64,000 bases of DNA from a virus. The notes beneath the pieces are model-generated. The model saw nothing but the letters and a program-made list of their open reading frames with translations, was not told the origin of the DNA and made no database searches. The stretch is from positions 1 through 64,000 of the IMG/VR virus record IMGVR_UViG_3300029309_000014. One strand, written 5' to 3'. Made by a program: the position numbers and the translations under genes. Below are positions 23,530 to 31,180 of this stretch, piece after piece; position 1 is the first letter of the stretch; every line of letters starts with the position of its first letter.

Positions 23530-23934
23530 TTACCACCAACAGTGATACACGACTTGTGTACCTTCTGCCATTGCTTGCCGAGCGGCTATTACAAACTGAT
23601 GATCATAATTTTCATATTGTTCTACCGATTCTTTTTGGAATTGGTCACCGTAGAAAAAACCATTATTGCTAATATTTTCGGCGTACCCTCTAAACACAGC
23701 CTTTTCAAGCTCATCTATATCAGCTTCGGTAAGTACCATATCCTCACAATTTAACTCAACGGCTGGTCTGCCAGTTTTTTTAACCCACAGTTTTTCCATA
23801 AATTTTTGAAGCCGAGCATGTTTACGCCAGTAAAATTCTTGGTCGGCCATTTTTACTTCAAATTCTTTACCAGTATCTGTATCGGTGCGCTTTTCGGTTT
23901 TAACGCCAATCATACCATATTGATCAAGTCCCAT
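23530..23934 (-). CDS. Conserved phage early protein
   Basis: A 134-residue protein starting MGLDQYGMIGVKTEKRTD, with MADQEFYWRKHARLQKFMEKLW and FRGYAENISNNGFFYGDQF. MGLDQY openings followed by EFYWRKH are frequent in uncultured phage genes without function. The upstream region has a promoter-like element (23975-23995) and a GGAGGG ribosome site. Confidence 0.55.
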   Translation of the reverse strand: MGLDQYGMIGVKTEKRTDTDTGKEFEVKMADQEFYWRKHARLQKFMEKLWVKKTGRPAVELNCEDMVLTEADIDELEKAVFRGYAENISNNGFFYGDQFQKESVEQYENYDHQFVIAARQAMAEGTQVVYHCWW

Positions 23935-23974
23935 TGTACCCTCCAGTTAAGATTGAGCAGTTACACTGCCTATA

Positions 23975-23995
23975 ATTATATAATAAAGCGTGATG
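23975..23995 (-). promoter_or_regulatory. Promoter-like element, repeated upstream of two early genes
   Basis: On the minus strand this reads CATCACGC followed by TTTATTATATAAT. The same 21-base string, with one change, occurs at 24439-24459, each time exactly 41 bases before the start codon of its gene. TATAAT matches a sigma70 -10 box; no convincing -35 is seen. Confidence 0.6.
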
Positions 23996-24036
23996 CCACA
24001 TGAAGTAGTATTAAATACTCCATGTGACTATTTTGT

Positions 24037-24099
24037 TTAACCAAGTATCCACAGAACTATGAGCAGTGTTATTGCTCCTAAAATGCCAAACAGTATCAT
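24037..24099 (-). CDS. Possible 20-residue membrane micropeptide
   Basis: Reads MILFGILGAITLLIVLWILG, a single hydrophobic helix, with GAGGG four bases before the ATG. It overlaps the end of the 100-residue gene by four bases, an operon-like arrangement. Phage micropeptides of this kind can affect host membranes; that is speculative. Confidence 0.4.
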   Translation of the reverse strand: MILFGILGAITLLIVLWILG

Positions 24100-24398
24100 G
24101 TTTCCCTCAATACACGTTGTTGGCGAAACCATTGGTGAGTAGCCCCACCCTCTTGTGGATAACGGTGCTCAATGTAAAGCCAGTCATCTGTTACAACTTG
24201 CAGATAAATGTAATACTCAAGCCCACGCTCTACTTCACAAGTACCTGTGGGGTCTTCACAAAGATGCCCTATTTGTTGCTCTAACAAACAATTTTCATAT
24301 TGCACAATTTCCTCAGGGGATAATGTGGCGCAATCAGTATACCATACCTGATGGGTACTATCATCACTGATTACATTTTGCCAAGTATTGTTAGACAT
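24096..24398 (-). CDS. Hypothetical early protein
   Basis: A 100-residue acidic protein (MSNNTWQNVISDDSTHQVWY) with a Cys-containing middle (ENCLLEQQIGHLCEDPTGTCEVE) and aromatic strands (YYIYLQVVTDDWLYIEH). Upstream lie the repeated promoter-like element and a GGAGGG ribosome site. Not recognised. Confidence 0.5.
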   Translation of the reverse strand: MSNNTWQNVISDDSTHQVWYTDCATLSPEEIVQYENCLLEQQIGHLCEDPTGTCEVERGLEYYIYLQVVTDDWLYIEHRYPQEGGATHQWFRQQRVLRET

Positions 24399-24438
24399 TA
24401 CTGCCCTCCATTAGTTGATGTAGCCACCATTGGCTACC

Positions 24439-24459
24439 ATTATATAATAAAGTGTGATG
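24439..24459 (-). promoter_or_regulatory. Promoter-like element, second copy
   Basis: Matches 23975-23995 in 20 of 21 positions, including the TATAAT box. It lies 41 bases before the 24398 start codon and just beyond the terminator at 24494-24520, so it begins a new transcript. Confidence 0.6.
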
Positions 24460-24493
24460 GGCAAAGAGGTTGGTCATAATACTCATCGCGAGT

Positions 24494-24520
24494 AAAAAGA
24501 CGGTCGCCGTAGCGACCGCC
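24494..24520 (-). terminator. Intrinsic terminator after 24547-24768
   Basis: A nine-base stem (GGCGGTCGC with GCGACCGTC on the minus strand, one G-U) and TACG loop are followed by five T residues. The wobble pairs only in RNA made from the minus strand, confirming the orientation. Confidence 0.85.
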
Positions 24521-24546
24521 AGTCTTCCAAGGGAGGAGATTTATCA

Positions 24547-24768
24547 TTACTCATCTTTTTGTATCGCGCAAGCATCAATCATTGAGTGTGCGATATTTTT
24601 TGCACGAAGGGCAGTATGCTCATCAATGAACTCTTCAATCTCATCAGGATCCATCAATCCGCTACTATTGAGTCGCTCTGCACATTGTCGTGCATTAATC
24701 TGTCCATCCACAAAATCACTCTGAGCATCTTCCATAATACCCATCGCCCATGCTTTGACTTTACCCAT
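24547..24768 (-). CDS. Small hypothetical protein
   Basis: A 73-residue protein (MGKVKAWAMGIMEDAQSDFV then NARQCAERLNSSGLMDPDEIEEFIDEH). The helical, acidic C-terminus resembles small UIM-like or regulatory proteins but is not assignable. It overlaps the gene upstream by eight bases and is followed by a strong terminator. Confidence 0.5.
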   Translation of the reverse strand: MGKVKAWAMGIMEDAQSDFVDGQINARQCAERLNSSGLMDPDEIEEFIDEHTALRAKNIAHSMIDACAIQKDE

Positions 24769-24940
24769 CTTTCCTATACTCCTCCATCCATGTGTTTACA
24801 ACTTCTGTAGCTGCATGTCTTGTTAAACCAAACTCTTCCATGATGTATGCGGTAGCCCCGAACATATTGGTTTCGCCACTATCCCGCAAATCATCAAGGA
24901 ATTGTTTGTACGAATTACTCAATCCACCAGAGCTACCCAT
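24761..24940 (-). CDS. 59-residue hypothetical protein
   Basis: A frame reading MGSSGGLSNSYKQFLDDLRD, then MFGATAYIMEEFGLTRHAAT and VVNTWMEEYRKDG. It starts at the last base of its upstream neighbour's stop codon (TAATG junction) and overlaps the downstream gene by eight bases, which strongly suggests a real coupled gene. Helical; the FGLTRHAATEVVNTWME end resembles a helix-turn-helix half but is too short to call. Confidence 0.6.
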   Translation of the reverse strand: MGSSGGLSNSYKQFLDDLRDSGETNMFGATAYIMEEFGLTRHAATEVVNTWMEEYRKDG

Positions 24941-25323
24941 TAGTATTCACTCGGTAGCATAAGTACGCCATCCTGTAAGTAGAACTTGAAACCAGAGTTA
25001 GTGGGCAGATCAGTATACTCAATAGTGCGAGTATGCAGGGTTATCGGACCACCGCCTTTATCACCATCTGTACCTACAATCACTGCACTATTATCATCAT
25101 TAACAGTTACTTCAATGAAGATAATATAATCTTCTTCACTGAGCAGTGGCAGGAACTCAGTAGCTATAATATCCATAAGCCAGTAAGCACCCATCTTTTC
25201 AGCAAAGGATTTAGTACCATCCGTGAGCCGTAGTTCAGGCGTCATAGGTAATTGGTGGGAATAATGATTTAGGCTACCAGTAAAGGCAGTAAAATCAAAG
25301 ATCAAGTCTTTTGCATTATTCAT
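24940..25323 (-). CDS. Hypothetical early protein
   Basis: A 127-residue protein (MNNAKDLIFDFTAFTGSLNHYSH). The segment TKSFAEKMGAYWLMDIIATE and the next strand DYIIFIEVTVNDDNSAVIVGTDGD are the pattern of a phage family of about 130 residues (DUF6876-like, from memory) of unknown function. Leader TATAGAAAGGAGCATAGA precedes the ATG. Confidence 0.55.
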   Translation of the reverse strand: MNNAKDLIFDFTAFTGSLNHYSHQLPMTPELRLTDGTKSFAEKMGAYWLMDIIATEFLPLLSEEDYIIFIEVTVNDDNSAVIVGTDGDKGGGPITLHTRTIEYTDLPTNSGFKFYLQDGVLMLPSEY

Positions 25324-25606
25324 TCTATGCTCCTTTCTATAAGCATTTATACCATACTTTAACTATAAAGCCTGAGGTATTGAAAACAACTAATAAATAC
25401 TCAAAGTAATCGGTTAGGTGTTCCATGGATTTGCAGCCAATGATTTAAGGTAACATCTGCTTTTGCTCGCCACATCCCGTATAATCAATCAATGAGGGAC
25501 AGAATGTTTAGAGATCCATGGCCTTGTATTCCACGATGCTAGACTCCTCTAAAACATCGCTAGGACGTCGTCAAACCTAATACACGTCGCCCAGAAAGGT
25601 GTGTCG
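25324..25606. other. Intergenic region with open-frame remnants
   Basis: No gene is clearly supported. On the minus strand one frame reads about 20, 20 and 32 residues separated only by TAA stops (fragments SDVLEESSIVEYKAMDL, IDYTGCGEQKQMLP, and MEHLTDYFEYLLVVF onward), which may be a decayed gene or chance. The last part contains GGTATAAAT and the conserved TATAGAAAGGAG leader for the downstream gene, so a promoter is likely here. Confidence 0.4.
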
Positions 25607-25879
25607 TTACCCCCTCTGTCTCGGAACAGGATTATTATCATCCTGCCCATACCTATAATTCAAACCCCAAAACTCCGATGCTTCCTCATCACAGTGCATA
25701 ATACGCAACTCTTGCCTATCAATAATCCAAACTTCATTATCGGGGCGAAAGCATATCCTAGCATGTAGGTTATCACTTATATCAAACGCACTACACTCAG
25801 CAGTAGTCGGGCTTGCCCAGTCAAATGAAACAATTAGTTCCAGAAGCTCTGGATCCTTTTCCAAATTCTTTTTATCCAT
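25607..25879 (-). CDS. Hypothetical early protein
   Basis: A 90-residue acidic protein (MDKKNLEKDPELLELIVSFDW) with strand-like AFDISDNLHARICFRPDNEVWII and a final GLNYRYGQDDNNPVP. GGAGGG lies five bases before the ATG. Not recognised. Confidence 0.5.
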   Translation of the reverse strand: MDKKNLEKDPELLELIVSFDWASPTTAECSAFDISDNLHARICFRPDNEVWIIDRQELRIMHCDEEASEFWGLNYRYGQDDNNPVPRQRG

Positions 25880-25927
25880 CGGTCCCTCCTTGGTGTTGCA
25901 GATAAAATATGTAACCCAATCAATGAG

Positions 25928-26146
25928 TTACCCCCAGTCTTTACGGTCTTCTTCTGTATCATAACCATTACGATACTCCTTTATTTGTTCAGGAGTCATA
26001 TTTTCTATCTTTACTTCACGAAAACACAGCTCCATCTTGCCAGCGATAGACTCATATGTCCATACATGATAATGCGGTCGGTACACCCGACCGTAGTAGC
26101 GATCAACACTACCACGATCGGCTGGTGTACCATGATTACCCCACAT
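25928..26146 (-). CDS. Hypothetical early protein
   Basis: A 72-residue protein starting at the ATG overlapping its neighbour's end (MWGNHGTPADRGSVDRYYGR). It contains YRPHYHVWTYESIAGKMELCF and ends in an acidic MTPEQIKEYRNGYDTEEDR. Longer upstream readings are poor sequence and lack a ribosome site. The pattern of short protein with YGRxYxPHY is frequent in phage early regions; role unknown. Confidence 0.55.
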   Translation of the reverse strand: MWGNHGTPADRGSVDRYYGRVYRPHYHVWTYESIAGKMELCFREVKIENMTPEQIKEYRNGYDTEEDRKDWG

Positions 26147-26369
26147 TACTCTCAAGCTCCCTATCAATACGAGCTTGGGCAATACGCTCAGCACATAACA
26201 TAGCTTCTTTATGCACTTGAGGATGCCGTGCTTCAACATAACCAACATATGCGAGTAGCTCACCGTATATTTGGCTCAAGTCACCAATAGCATGAGCAGC
26301 ATCAAGTATACCGTGATGCACCTTGGTAAACTCTTCAAGGTTTTCAATCAAGTCTTTATTTGCAGTCAT
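26136..26369 (-). CDS. Hypothetical early protein
   Basis: A 77-residue helical protein (MTANKDLIENLEEFTKVHHGI, then LLAYVGYVEARHPQVHKEAML). Preceded by AAAGAAAGGAGCAAGCC, the conserved leader. Overlaps the next gene by 11 bases. Not recognised. Confidence 0.55.
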   Translation of the reverse strand: MTANKDLIENLEEFTKVHHGILDAAHAIGDLSQIYGELLAYVGYVEARHPQVHKEAMLCAERIAQARIDRELESNVG

Positions 26370-26407
26370 GGCTTGCTCCTTTCTTTAACAATATGCCATA
26401 ATTAACT

Positions 26408-26734
26408 TTATGTATTTACAGCCTCATGTGCAAGCCGTAATTTATCACGCCGATAAATATTGTATATCATCTGTCGGCTTACACCATAATCATTAGCGAT
26501 ACTTTGGTATGACTCACCAGCCTCCCGTCTATTGCGAATATCAATACGACGAGCAGTAATCCAATCAGCATCTTGGCGTGTATGTCTACCATCGGGTAGA
26601 TCTAGGTTATACTGCATCTTCCATCGGAGAACGGTCGGTGGTGCAATATCAAAATGATCGCGGAACTCTTTATGGCTACCGACAGTAGCTGCTACTTCAC
26701 GCAATGTTTCTACATCAATCGGAGTTCTAGCCAT
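26408..26734 (-). CDS. Helix-turn-helix DNA-binding regulator
   Basis: A 108-residue protein starting MARTPIDVETLREVAATVGS. It has two helix-turn-helix-like units: residues 12-38 (SHKEFRDHFDIAPPTVLRWKMQ) and residues 70-92 (SYQSIANDYGVSRQMIYNIYR), the second closely matching a resolvase or DeoR-type recognition helix. Probably a phage transcription regulator for the early region. The neighbour at 26981-27427 is another DNA-binding protein. Confidence 0.6.
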   Translation of the reverse strand: MARTPIDVETLREVAATVGSHKEFRDHFDIAPPTVLRWKMQYNLDLPDGRHTRQDADWITARRIDIRNRREAGESYQSIANDYGVSRQMIYNIYRRDKLRLAHEAVNT

Positions 26735-26984
26735 TTTGCTTCTCCCAAAACTCATCCGGCCTATCATACGGATGTTTAGGTGTACTAGAATCACCCGAGC
26801 GTAATTTATAGTGACGAGTGGTATTCTCTTTAGGTGTTGCGTGGAATGATTTCATATACCGATGTAACTCATCTAGTGATGGAAACATAAGTGGGTCTTT
26901 AACCATAGGTCCATCCAGTAACCAGATTTTACAACCTGTATCAGTAACATCATTAGCTTGGTAGACTTCCCATACAGGTTTCAT
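26727..26984 (-). CDS. Hypothetical early protein
   Basis: An 85-residue protein (MKPVWEVYQANDVTDTGCKI then DPLMFPSLDELHRYMKSFH) with a strong GGAGGGCAGC leader. It lies between two regulator-type genes and overlaps both slightly. Not recognised. Confidence 0.5.
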   Translation of the reverse strand: MKPVWEVYQANDVTDTGCKIWLLDGPMVKDPLMFPSLDELHRYMKSFHATPKENTTRHYKLRSGDSSTPKHPYDRPDEFWEKQNG

Positions 26985-27427
26985 GCTGCCCTCCTTGCTA
27001 CAAGTGCATTATGAGAACGGATGCCCTGTTGTGTTATATGGTAATAGTAAGGGCGACCAGAAGTGCCAATGCGTTGTAAATCACCACGAGTACAAAGTGT
27101 TGACAGTATTTTAGATGGGTCGCACTCATTGGCTAGATGGTCAAAATCATCTTTACACATTGTTGCTCTTGTCTGTGCAAACTGCTCAAGTATCTTAGAA
27201 GTGTAACTTTCTTTTGTACGCATTGAGCTTTGTGCAGCAGTAACTTTTTTCTTACGACGTATAGGCACGGCTGGCGACATTGGTTTAAGGTCAGCGAGCA
27301 TTGGCATTTGTTTAATAAGCCAACGGATCTGACCACCAATAGTACGGCACTCATGGTCAGCTACTCGCTTGAGTATTTCATAGGTCTCAATATCGAGAGC
27401 TACGGATTTATGGTTATTGGTGTCCAT
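26981..27427 (-). CDS. Ribbon-helix-helix plus winged-helix regulator
   Basis: A 148-residue protein. The N-terminus (KSVALDIETYEILKRVADHECRT) is a ribbon-helix-helix pattern, with the strand at residues 6-12 and the helices after it. The C-terminal 70 residues (ILEQFAQTRATMCKDDFDHLA then ILSTLCTRGDLQRIGTSGRPYYYHIT) form a winged helix, including the wing GDLQRIGTSGRPYYY. A two-domain DNA-binding regulator or dimer is likely, possibly the early-to-late switch; no operator was identified. Confidence 0.6.
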   Translation of the reverse strand: MDTNNHKSVALDIETYEILKRVADHECRTIGGQIRWLIKQMPMLADLKPMSPAVPIRRKKKVTAAQSSMRTKESYTSKILEQFAQTRATMCKDDFDHLANECDPSKILSTLCTRGDLQRIGTSGRPYYYHITQQGIRSHNALVARRAA

Positions 27428-27436
27428 TTCTTTCTC

Positions 27437-27910
27437 CTATGCACACAGGTCTAACATAAAGTCAGGGATAGGTCTATTAGTCCACTTACAAAATTTTGAC
27501 TTTTCCCCACGGTAGTAATCACGGTACGCAACCATAACATCATGGTGTTTATACTCATCTGGCATAGCTTGTGGAAATTTAGTAAACCCACGAGCAGTAA
27601 GAGCAGGAGGCGCACATCGCACCGCATACAATACTGATTCGGACTTATGTACATTGCCGTATCGGTAAGTGTATTCTTTGAATAGGTGATAACCCACACT
27701 CCAAGCTAAACGGTAATTATCTACAGTTTGGCCTACCCATAGAGTGCAGGGGTGTTTTTCATGTACAGATAGATAAGGTGCTTCATTGCCATGTTGCCAA
27801 TGAGTAGTGCAAAGCATCTGCACCATCTCAAGTGGCATTTTGACAACATGCTTATCACAGTGCATTTGAGCGCACTGCTGAGGATCCATAGATAACCAGA
27901 ATATATTCAT
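27437..27910 (-). CDS. DenV-like pyrimidine-dimer DNA glycosylase
   Basis: A 157-residue protein. The ATG at 27908-27910 has GGAG nearby and gives MNIFWLSMDPQQCAQMHCDKH. The order CDKHVVKMPLEMVQMLCTTHW, then HPCTLWVGQTVDNYRLAW and YTYRYGNVHKSE, ending YRDYYRGEKS, matches a phage and large-virus family related to endonuclease V of T4 (DenV). It would cut the glycosidic bond at damaged or modified pyrimidines, relevant next to the predicted base-modification cluster. The family link is by memory; function unverified. Confidence 0.65.
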   Translation of the reverse strand: MNIFWLSMDPQQCAQMHCDKHVVKMPLEMVQMLCTTHWQHGNEAPYLSVHEKHPCTLWVGQTVDNYRLAWSVGYHLFKEYTYRYGNVHKSESVLYAVRCAPPALTARGFTKFPQAMPDEYKHHDVMVAYRDYYRGEKSKFCKWTNRPIPDFMLDLCA

Positions 27911-28155
27911 GGCAGTCTGTGCTCCGCAATAGGTAAGCTGACTGTGAGTAAGCGGTTGGGTGGCTGACATATAGCATACATGAGTACCCTACGCTGTGGC
28001 TCCTCAGCTTTTAGTTTGCGTATTGCCATAGTGCAATCCTGTAAATCATCATAACGCCATGTGCTGTATTTGGCACAGCCATGGAACTCTGTAATTGTGT
28101 AATAAACTACATGGTCAAACATATAGTCTTCATATTGTTGCCAATCCATAAGCAA
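27907..28155 (-). CDS. Hypothetical protein
   Basis: An 82-residue protein (MLMDWQQYEDYMFDHVVYYTI, then EFHGCAKYSTWRYDDLQDC). An in-frame ATG at 28149 (MDWQQYED) is also possible and sits nearer the GCAGAAAGG leader. It overlaps the glycosylase by four bases. A TATAAT element lies about 25 bases upstream. Confidence 0.5.
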   Translation of the reverse strand: MLMDWQQYEDYMFDHVVYYTITEFHGCAKYSTWRYDDLQDCTMAIRKLKAEEPQRRVLMYAICQPPNRLLTVSLPIAEHRLP

Positions 28156-28237
28156 ACCTTTCTGCGTTTACTTAATTATAGTAGCATACCTATTTACGGA
28201 TTTGTACTTCAAGGTAATAAAAAAGTTATCTTTTTTA

Positions 28238-28765
28238 TCAAACGCTTAAATTATAATGGATTAGCACTTTATTCACTGGTTCAAAATCAGCTAAATCAGA
28301 AAACTTTTTATAGAGATAGTTGATGCCTGTGTGCATTATCACTTTCATCTGGTCACTTTGATTTGAATGGCGATGGGAATAGAGTACGAGTTCAAGCATA
28401 TCTGCCATTTTCAATCTATTCTTTTCTTCTGGAGTGAGAACAAATATCAATCCAAGGTCATCCATCACTTTCTTTTCAGCATCTTCAAATGCTTTATGTA
28501 CCTCAGGAAAAGACCATTTAGCTGTGGCTGGTATATCACCAAGAATGAGTTCAGGTACATCATGGTACAATGAAGCCATAATCAATTGTTTTGTACTATC
28601 AGGCCAAAGCTGGTCAATCAATATACTTACTGCGTATGAATGTGCTCCCACTGTCTGTCTCTCTGCTTGCATGGCAACTGTGTGGAAGCGCAATAAGAAC
28701 TGAGCATCCCACGCTGTTGTCAAAGTTTTAATGTTCGGTATTGTCTTGCATTGGCGTTGCGCCAT
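28238..28765 (-). CDS. HD-domain deoxynucleotidase, YfbR-like
   Basis: A 175-residue protein with an HD metal-binding core: RQTVGAHSYAV (first His), MASLYHDVPELILGD (HD pair), then KMADMLELVLYSH. YfbR-type enzymes remove the 5' phosphate from deoxynucleoside monophosphates. It overlaps the polymerase end by 38 bases and has its own GAGGGG site. In this neighbourhood it could tune the dNMP pool so that a modified nucleotide replaces the normal one; that link is inference. Confidence 0.75.
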   Translation of the reverse strand: MAQRQCKTIPNIKTLTTAWDAQFLLRFHTVAMQAERQTVGAHSYAVSILIDQLWPDSTKQLIMASLYHDVPELILGDIPATAKWSFPEVHKAFEDAEKKVMDDLGLIFVLTPEEKNRLKMADMLELVLYSHRHSNQSDQMKVIMHTGINYLYKKFSDLADFEPVNKVLIHYNLSV

Positions 28766-30647
28766 CGCTTACCCCTCTTAACCACGGCTTATCACTAAAT
28801 GTTTTCTTTGCTTCGCCCCAACTCGGACCAAACTCAGCATCTACCACACTTGGTATTTGCATATCAACACATGTCTGCATTATTTCTTTTATTTTCAATC
28901 CATTATCCGGATCACCAACTGATATATCTAATTCATCATGCACTTGTATGAGGGGTACTATCCCTTCTTTATGCAAAGCTACCATCGCAGCTTTTGTCTG
29001 ATCGGCAGCACTGCCCTGTATCAATCGGTTAAGTGCTTTATAAGTGAAGGCACGTTTGATAGCTGGACCATGCTCTGCATATGCATCCTCATATTTCTGT
29101 GGTTTATACAATCCATACGCATTTGGTTCCCACTTATCAAACCTACATTTGCGACCAAGCAGGGTACGGATAACACCTTTATTAGAAGCACGGTTGACTA
29201 CATAATCAGCAAGCTGTTGAACAAAGGGGACTTTACCGTGGTACTCAGCAAATAAATCTTTAGCATCTTCAAACTCTAAACCAAGCTGCTCTGCCAGTTT
29301 ATTCTTACCCATCCCATAAAACAGACCAAGGTTTATATCTTTAGCTTGTTTGCGTGGCACTCCTACAATATCGGCAGCCATCTGGTGAAAGTCTGTATTA
29401 GCATCTACATTGTATTGGTCGGCAAACTCTTGTGCGCCTGTCAATTTAAGTAGACTTGCATAATGAACAACGAGCCGTGGTTCTTGGCTACTGTAATCAA
29501 AAGCCCCCCACAGTTCACCTTCTTCTGGTAAAAACAATCCGCGTATCATCGGACCAATCTCAGCATTCCTTGCTGGCACTTGCTGTAGATTAGGATTGCT
29601 ATAACTAAAACGACCTGTAACCGTCCCACCATCATCACTGCGAAGGCTGTGTGCTTCCGCATGAATGCGACCATTATGTTGGTGCTTTATAATAGTATCG
29701 ATAAAAGTAGTTCTAGCTTTATTCAGCTCACGAGCTCGAACCACAGCCTGAGGTAATGAATGGGCATGGTTAGCTAGAAAATTTTTAGTAAAGCTAGGCT
29801 GTCCTGATTTGGGCGTTTTAGGGTAAGTCAACCCATTTGCATCAAATGCTTTAGCAATACTAGCTGCTGCCCATATATCAATATTACTGCCACCAGCTTC
29901 TTGTAATACTTTTTCTTCTTCAGCTTGCAGATACTGTTTTAACTCTTCAGCTTTACCAAGGTCTACACGCACACCTTTTTTACGCATGTCAAATACAACT
30001 TTGAGGACATTTAACTCAAGGTCAAATATATCTCCTACATCTTCTTTCTGTATGAGACCCTTAAAGAACTGCCATAGCTTCAGGGTAAGTGCCGCATCCT
30101 GTTCTGCATATGCTCCAACAAAATGAGCTGGGAGTTTATACATCTCACTCTTAGCATTTACACCAAAAGAGTTAGCTGCTTCATATAAATCCCTTTCACT
30201 CTTACGTTCATTAAGGTAATCGCGACCAAGAGCATTTAAGGCATAACTAAATCTGTTTTCATCAAGTAATGCGGCAACAACCATTGTATCAACAATACGA
30301 CCTTTTACTTCTATACCTTCTGCCCATAACCATCCGAGGTCATACATAGCATTATGCATAATGTAATCGCGCTCAATAGAGCATACATCAGCCAGCCAGC
30401 GGAGGGTTTGCTTTGCATCTAAATTACTGCCATTTTCATGCCTGATTGGGAAATACCAAGAAGCACCATCTACAGCTACAGCGACGCCAATTACATAACC
30501 ATCATTGCGAGGCCAGCCACTACCCCGAGAAGTAAGGTTAGGGTCACAAGTTTCTAAATCAATAGATACTTCCCTAGCCTCTGCTAAGTTGGGATAGCCA
30601 TCAGGCATAACCCACTCAGTCGGAGGTGTGAATAGAGGAAACTGCAT
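28728..30647 (-). CDS. polA: DNA polymerase A with 3'-5' exonuclease
   Basis: A 639-residue T7-like replicative polymerase. Exonuclease residues: D30 and E32 in SIDLET, the DTMVVAALLDENRF segment, and YAEQDA. Polymerase motifs: WGAFDYSSQEPRLVVHYA (motif A), RKQAKDINLGLFYGMGKNKLA (motif B) and IQVHDELDISV (motif C). No thumb insertion for thioredoxin is obvious. It copies the genome; the primase and helicase are encoded at 37-40 kb. Its C-terminal 38 bases overlap the HD gene. Confidence 0.9.
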   Translation of the reverse strand: MQFPLFTPPTEWVMPDGYPNLAEAREVSIDLETCDPNLTSRGSGWPRNDGYVIGVAVAVDGASWYFPIRHENGSNLDAKQTLRWLADVCSIERDYIMHNAMYDLGWLWAEGIEVKGRIVDTMVVAALLDENRFSYALNALGRDYLNERKSERDLYEAANSFGVNAKSEMYKLPAHFVGAYAEQDAALTLKLWQFFKGLIQKEDVGDIFDLELNVLKVVFDMRKKGVRVDLGKAEELKQYLQAEEEKVLQEAGGSNIDIWAAASIAKAFDANGLTYPKTPKSGQPSFTKNFLANHAHSLPQAVVRARELNKARTTFIDTIIKHQHNGRIHAEAHSLRSDDGGTVTGRFSYSNPNLQQVPARNAEIGPMIRGLFLPEEGELWGAFDYSSQEPRLVVHYASLLKLTGAQEFADQYNVDANTDFHQMAADIVGVPRKQAKDINLGLFYGMGKNKLAEQLGLEFEDAKDLFAEYHGKVPFVQQLADYVVNRASNKGVIRTLLGRKCRFDKWEPNAYGLYKPQKYEDAYAEHGPAIKRAFTYKALNRLIQGSAADQTKAAMVALHKEGIVPLIQVHDELDISVGDPDNGLKIKEIMQTCVDMQIPSVVDAEFGPSWGEAKKTFSDKPWLRGVSDGATPMQDNTEH

Positions 30648-30789
30648 CGTTTACTTTTACCTTCATAGGTTGGTTACATTTAGAGCAGTGAGGCCATTTG
30701 TTTTTGAGTTTGCGAAAAGTCATTACCCTCTTTTCCCTACCACACTCACACTCGGCTAATACTTCTCTATCCAGCTTTTCGTTTACCAT
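30616..30789 (-). CDS. Small zinc-ribbon protein overlapping polymerase start
   Basis: A 57-residue frame starting MVNEKLDREVLAECECGREK and containing CEC and later CSKC, four cysteines suited to one zinc. It overlaps its upstream neighbour by 22 bases and the polymerase start by 32. The TGA falls inside the polymerase coding region. A GAGGTA sits right before the ATG. The real-gene case rests on the cysteine pattern and gap-filling. Confidence 0.55.
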   Translation of the reverse strand: MVNEKLDREVLAECECGREKRVMTFRKLKNKWPHCSKCNQPMKVKVNDAVSSIHTSD

Positions 30790-31180
30790 TACCTCGCATT
30801 CGCACTTCTGCTTCTACAAGAAATAAATACCGACGTAAGTCACGGATATCATCAAGGATACCTTCCTCACGCATATCATCAAAGGCAGCTTTAAATACAT
30901 CATAATTATATTCTGTAACTTGTTTTTCAAGCCTATCCCATTTACGAGCCAGCATCATAAAAGCACCAACACCGCCACGCTGCTTCCAGCTATCACCGTA
31001 AGACTGCTCTGAATTATGTAACCCTTCTACATCTTGATTAGCTAACCCAACGATATTATTAACAATAGGGCTATAATCATCAGGGGTAATATCACCGTTT
31101 TTTGCCATATTTGTATACTCCTCCCAATCTAATTCCTGCATACGCCTTTTCATGTATTGTTCGTGGCTTTCTCTTGCCAT
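30767..31180 (-). CDS. Nmad1 (DUF1599)-like nucleotide-modification-associated protein
   Basis: A 137-residue helical protein. The centre SYGDSWKQRGGVGAFMMLARKWDRLE and the C-terminal GILDDIRDLRRYLFLVEAE define the Nmad1 (DUF1599) family, predicted from its neighbourhoods to act with modified-nucleotide synthesis; it resembles MazG-type all-alpha nucleotide hydrolases. It has a strong AGGAG site and overlaps the thymidylate synthase-like gene by 31 bases, a linkage seen in other phages. Function not experimentally established. Confidence 0.7.
   Translation of the reverse strand: MARESHEQYMKRRMQELDWEEYTNMAKNGDITPDDYSPIVNNIVGLANQDVEGLHNSEQSYGDSWKQRGGVGAFMMLARKWDRLEKQVTEYNYDVFKAAFDDMREEGILDDIRDLRRYLFLVEAEVRMRGNGKRKAG

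Noticed and set aside
22628-25606. tRNA genes in the intergenic regions of the early module
   Set aside because: No T-loop-like TTCGANNC with matching acceptor and anticodon stems was found by eye; a dedicated search could still find one.
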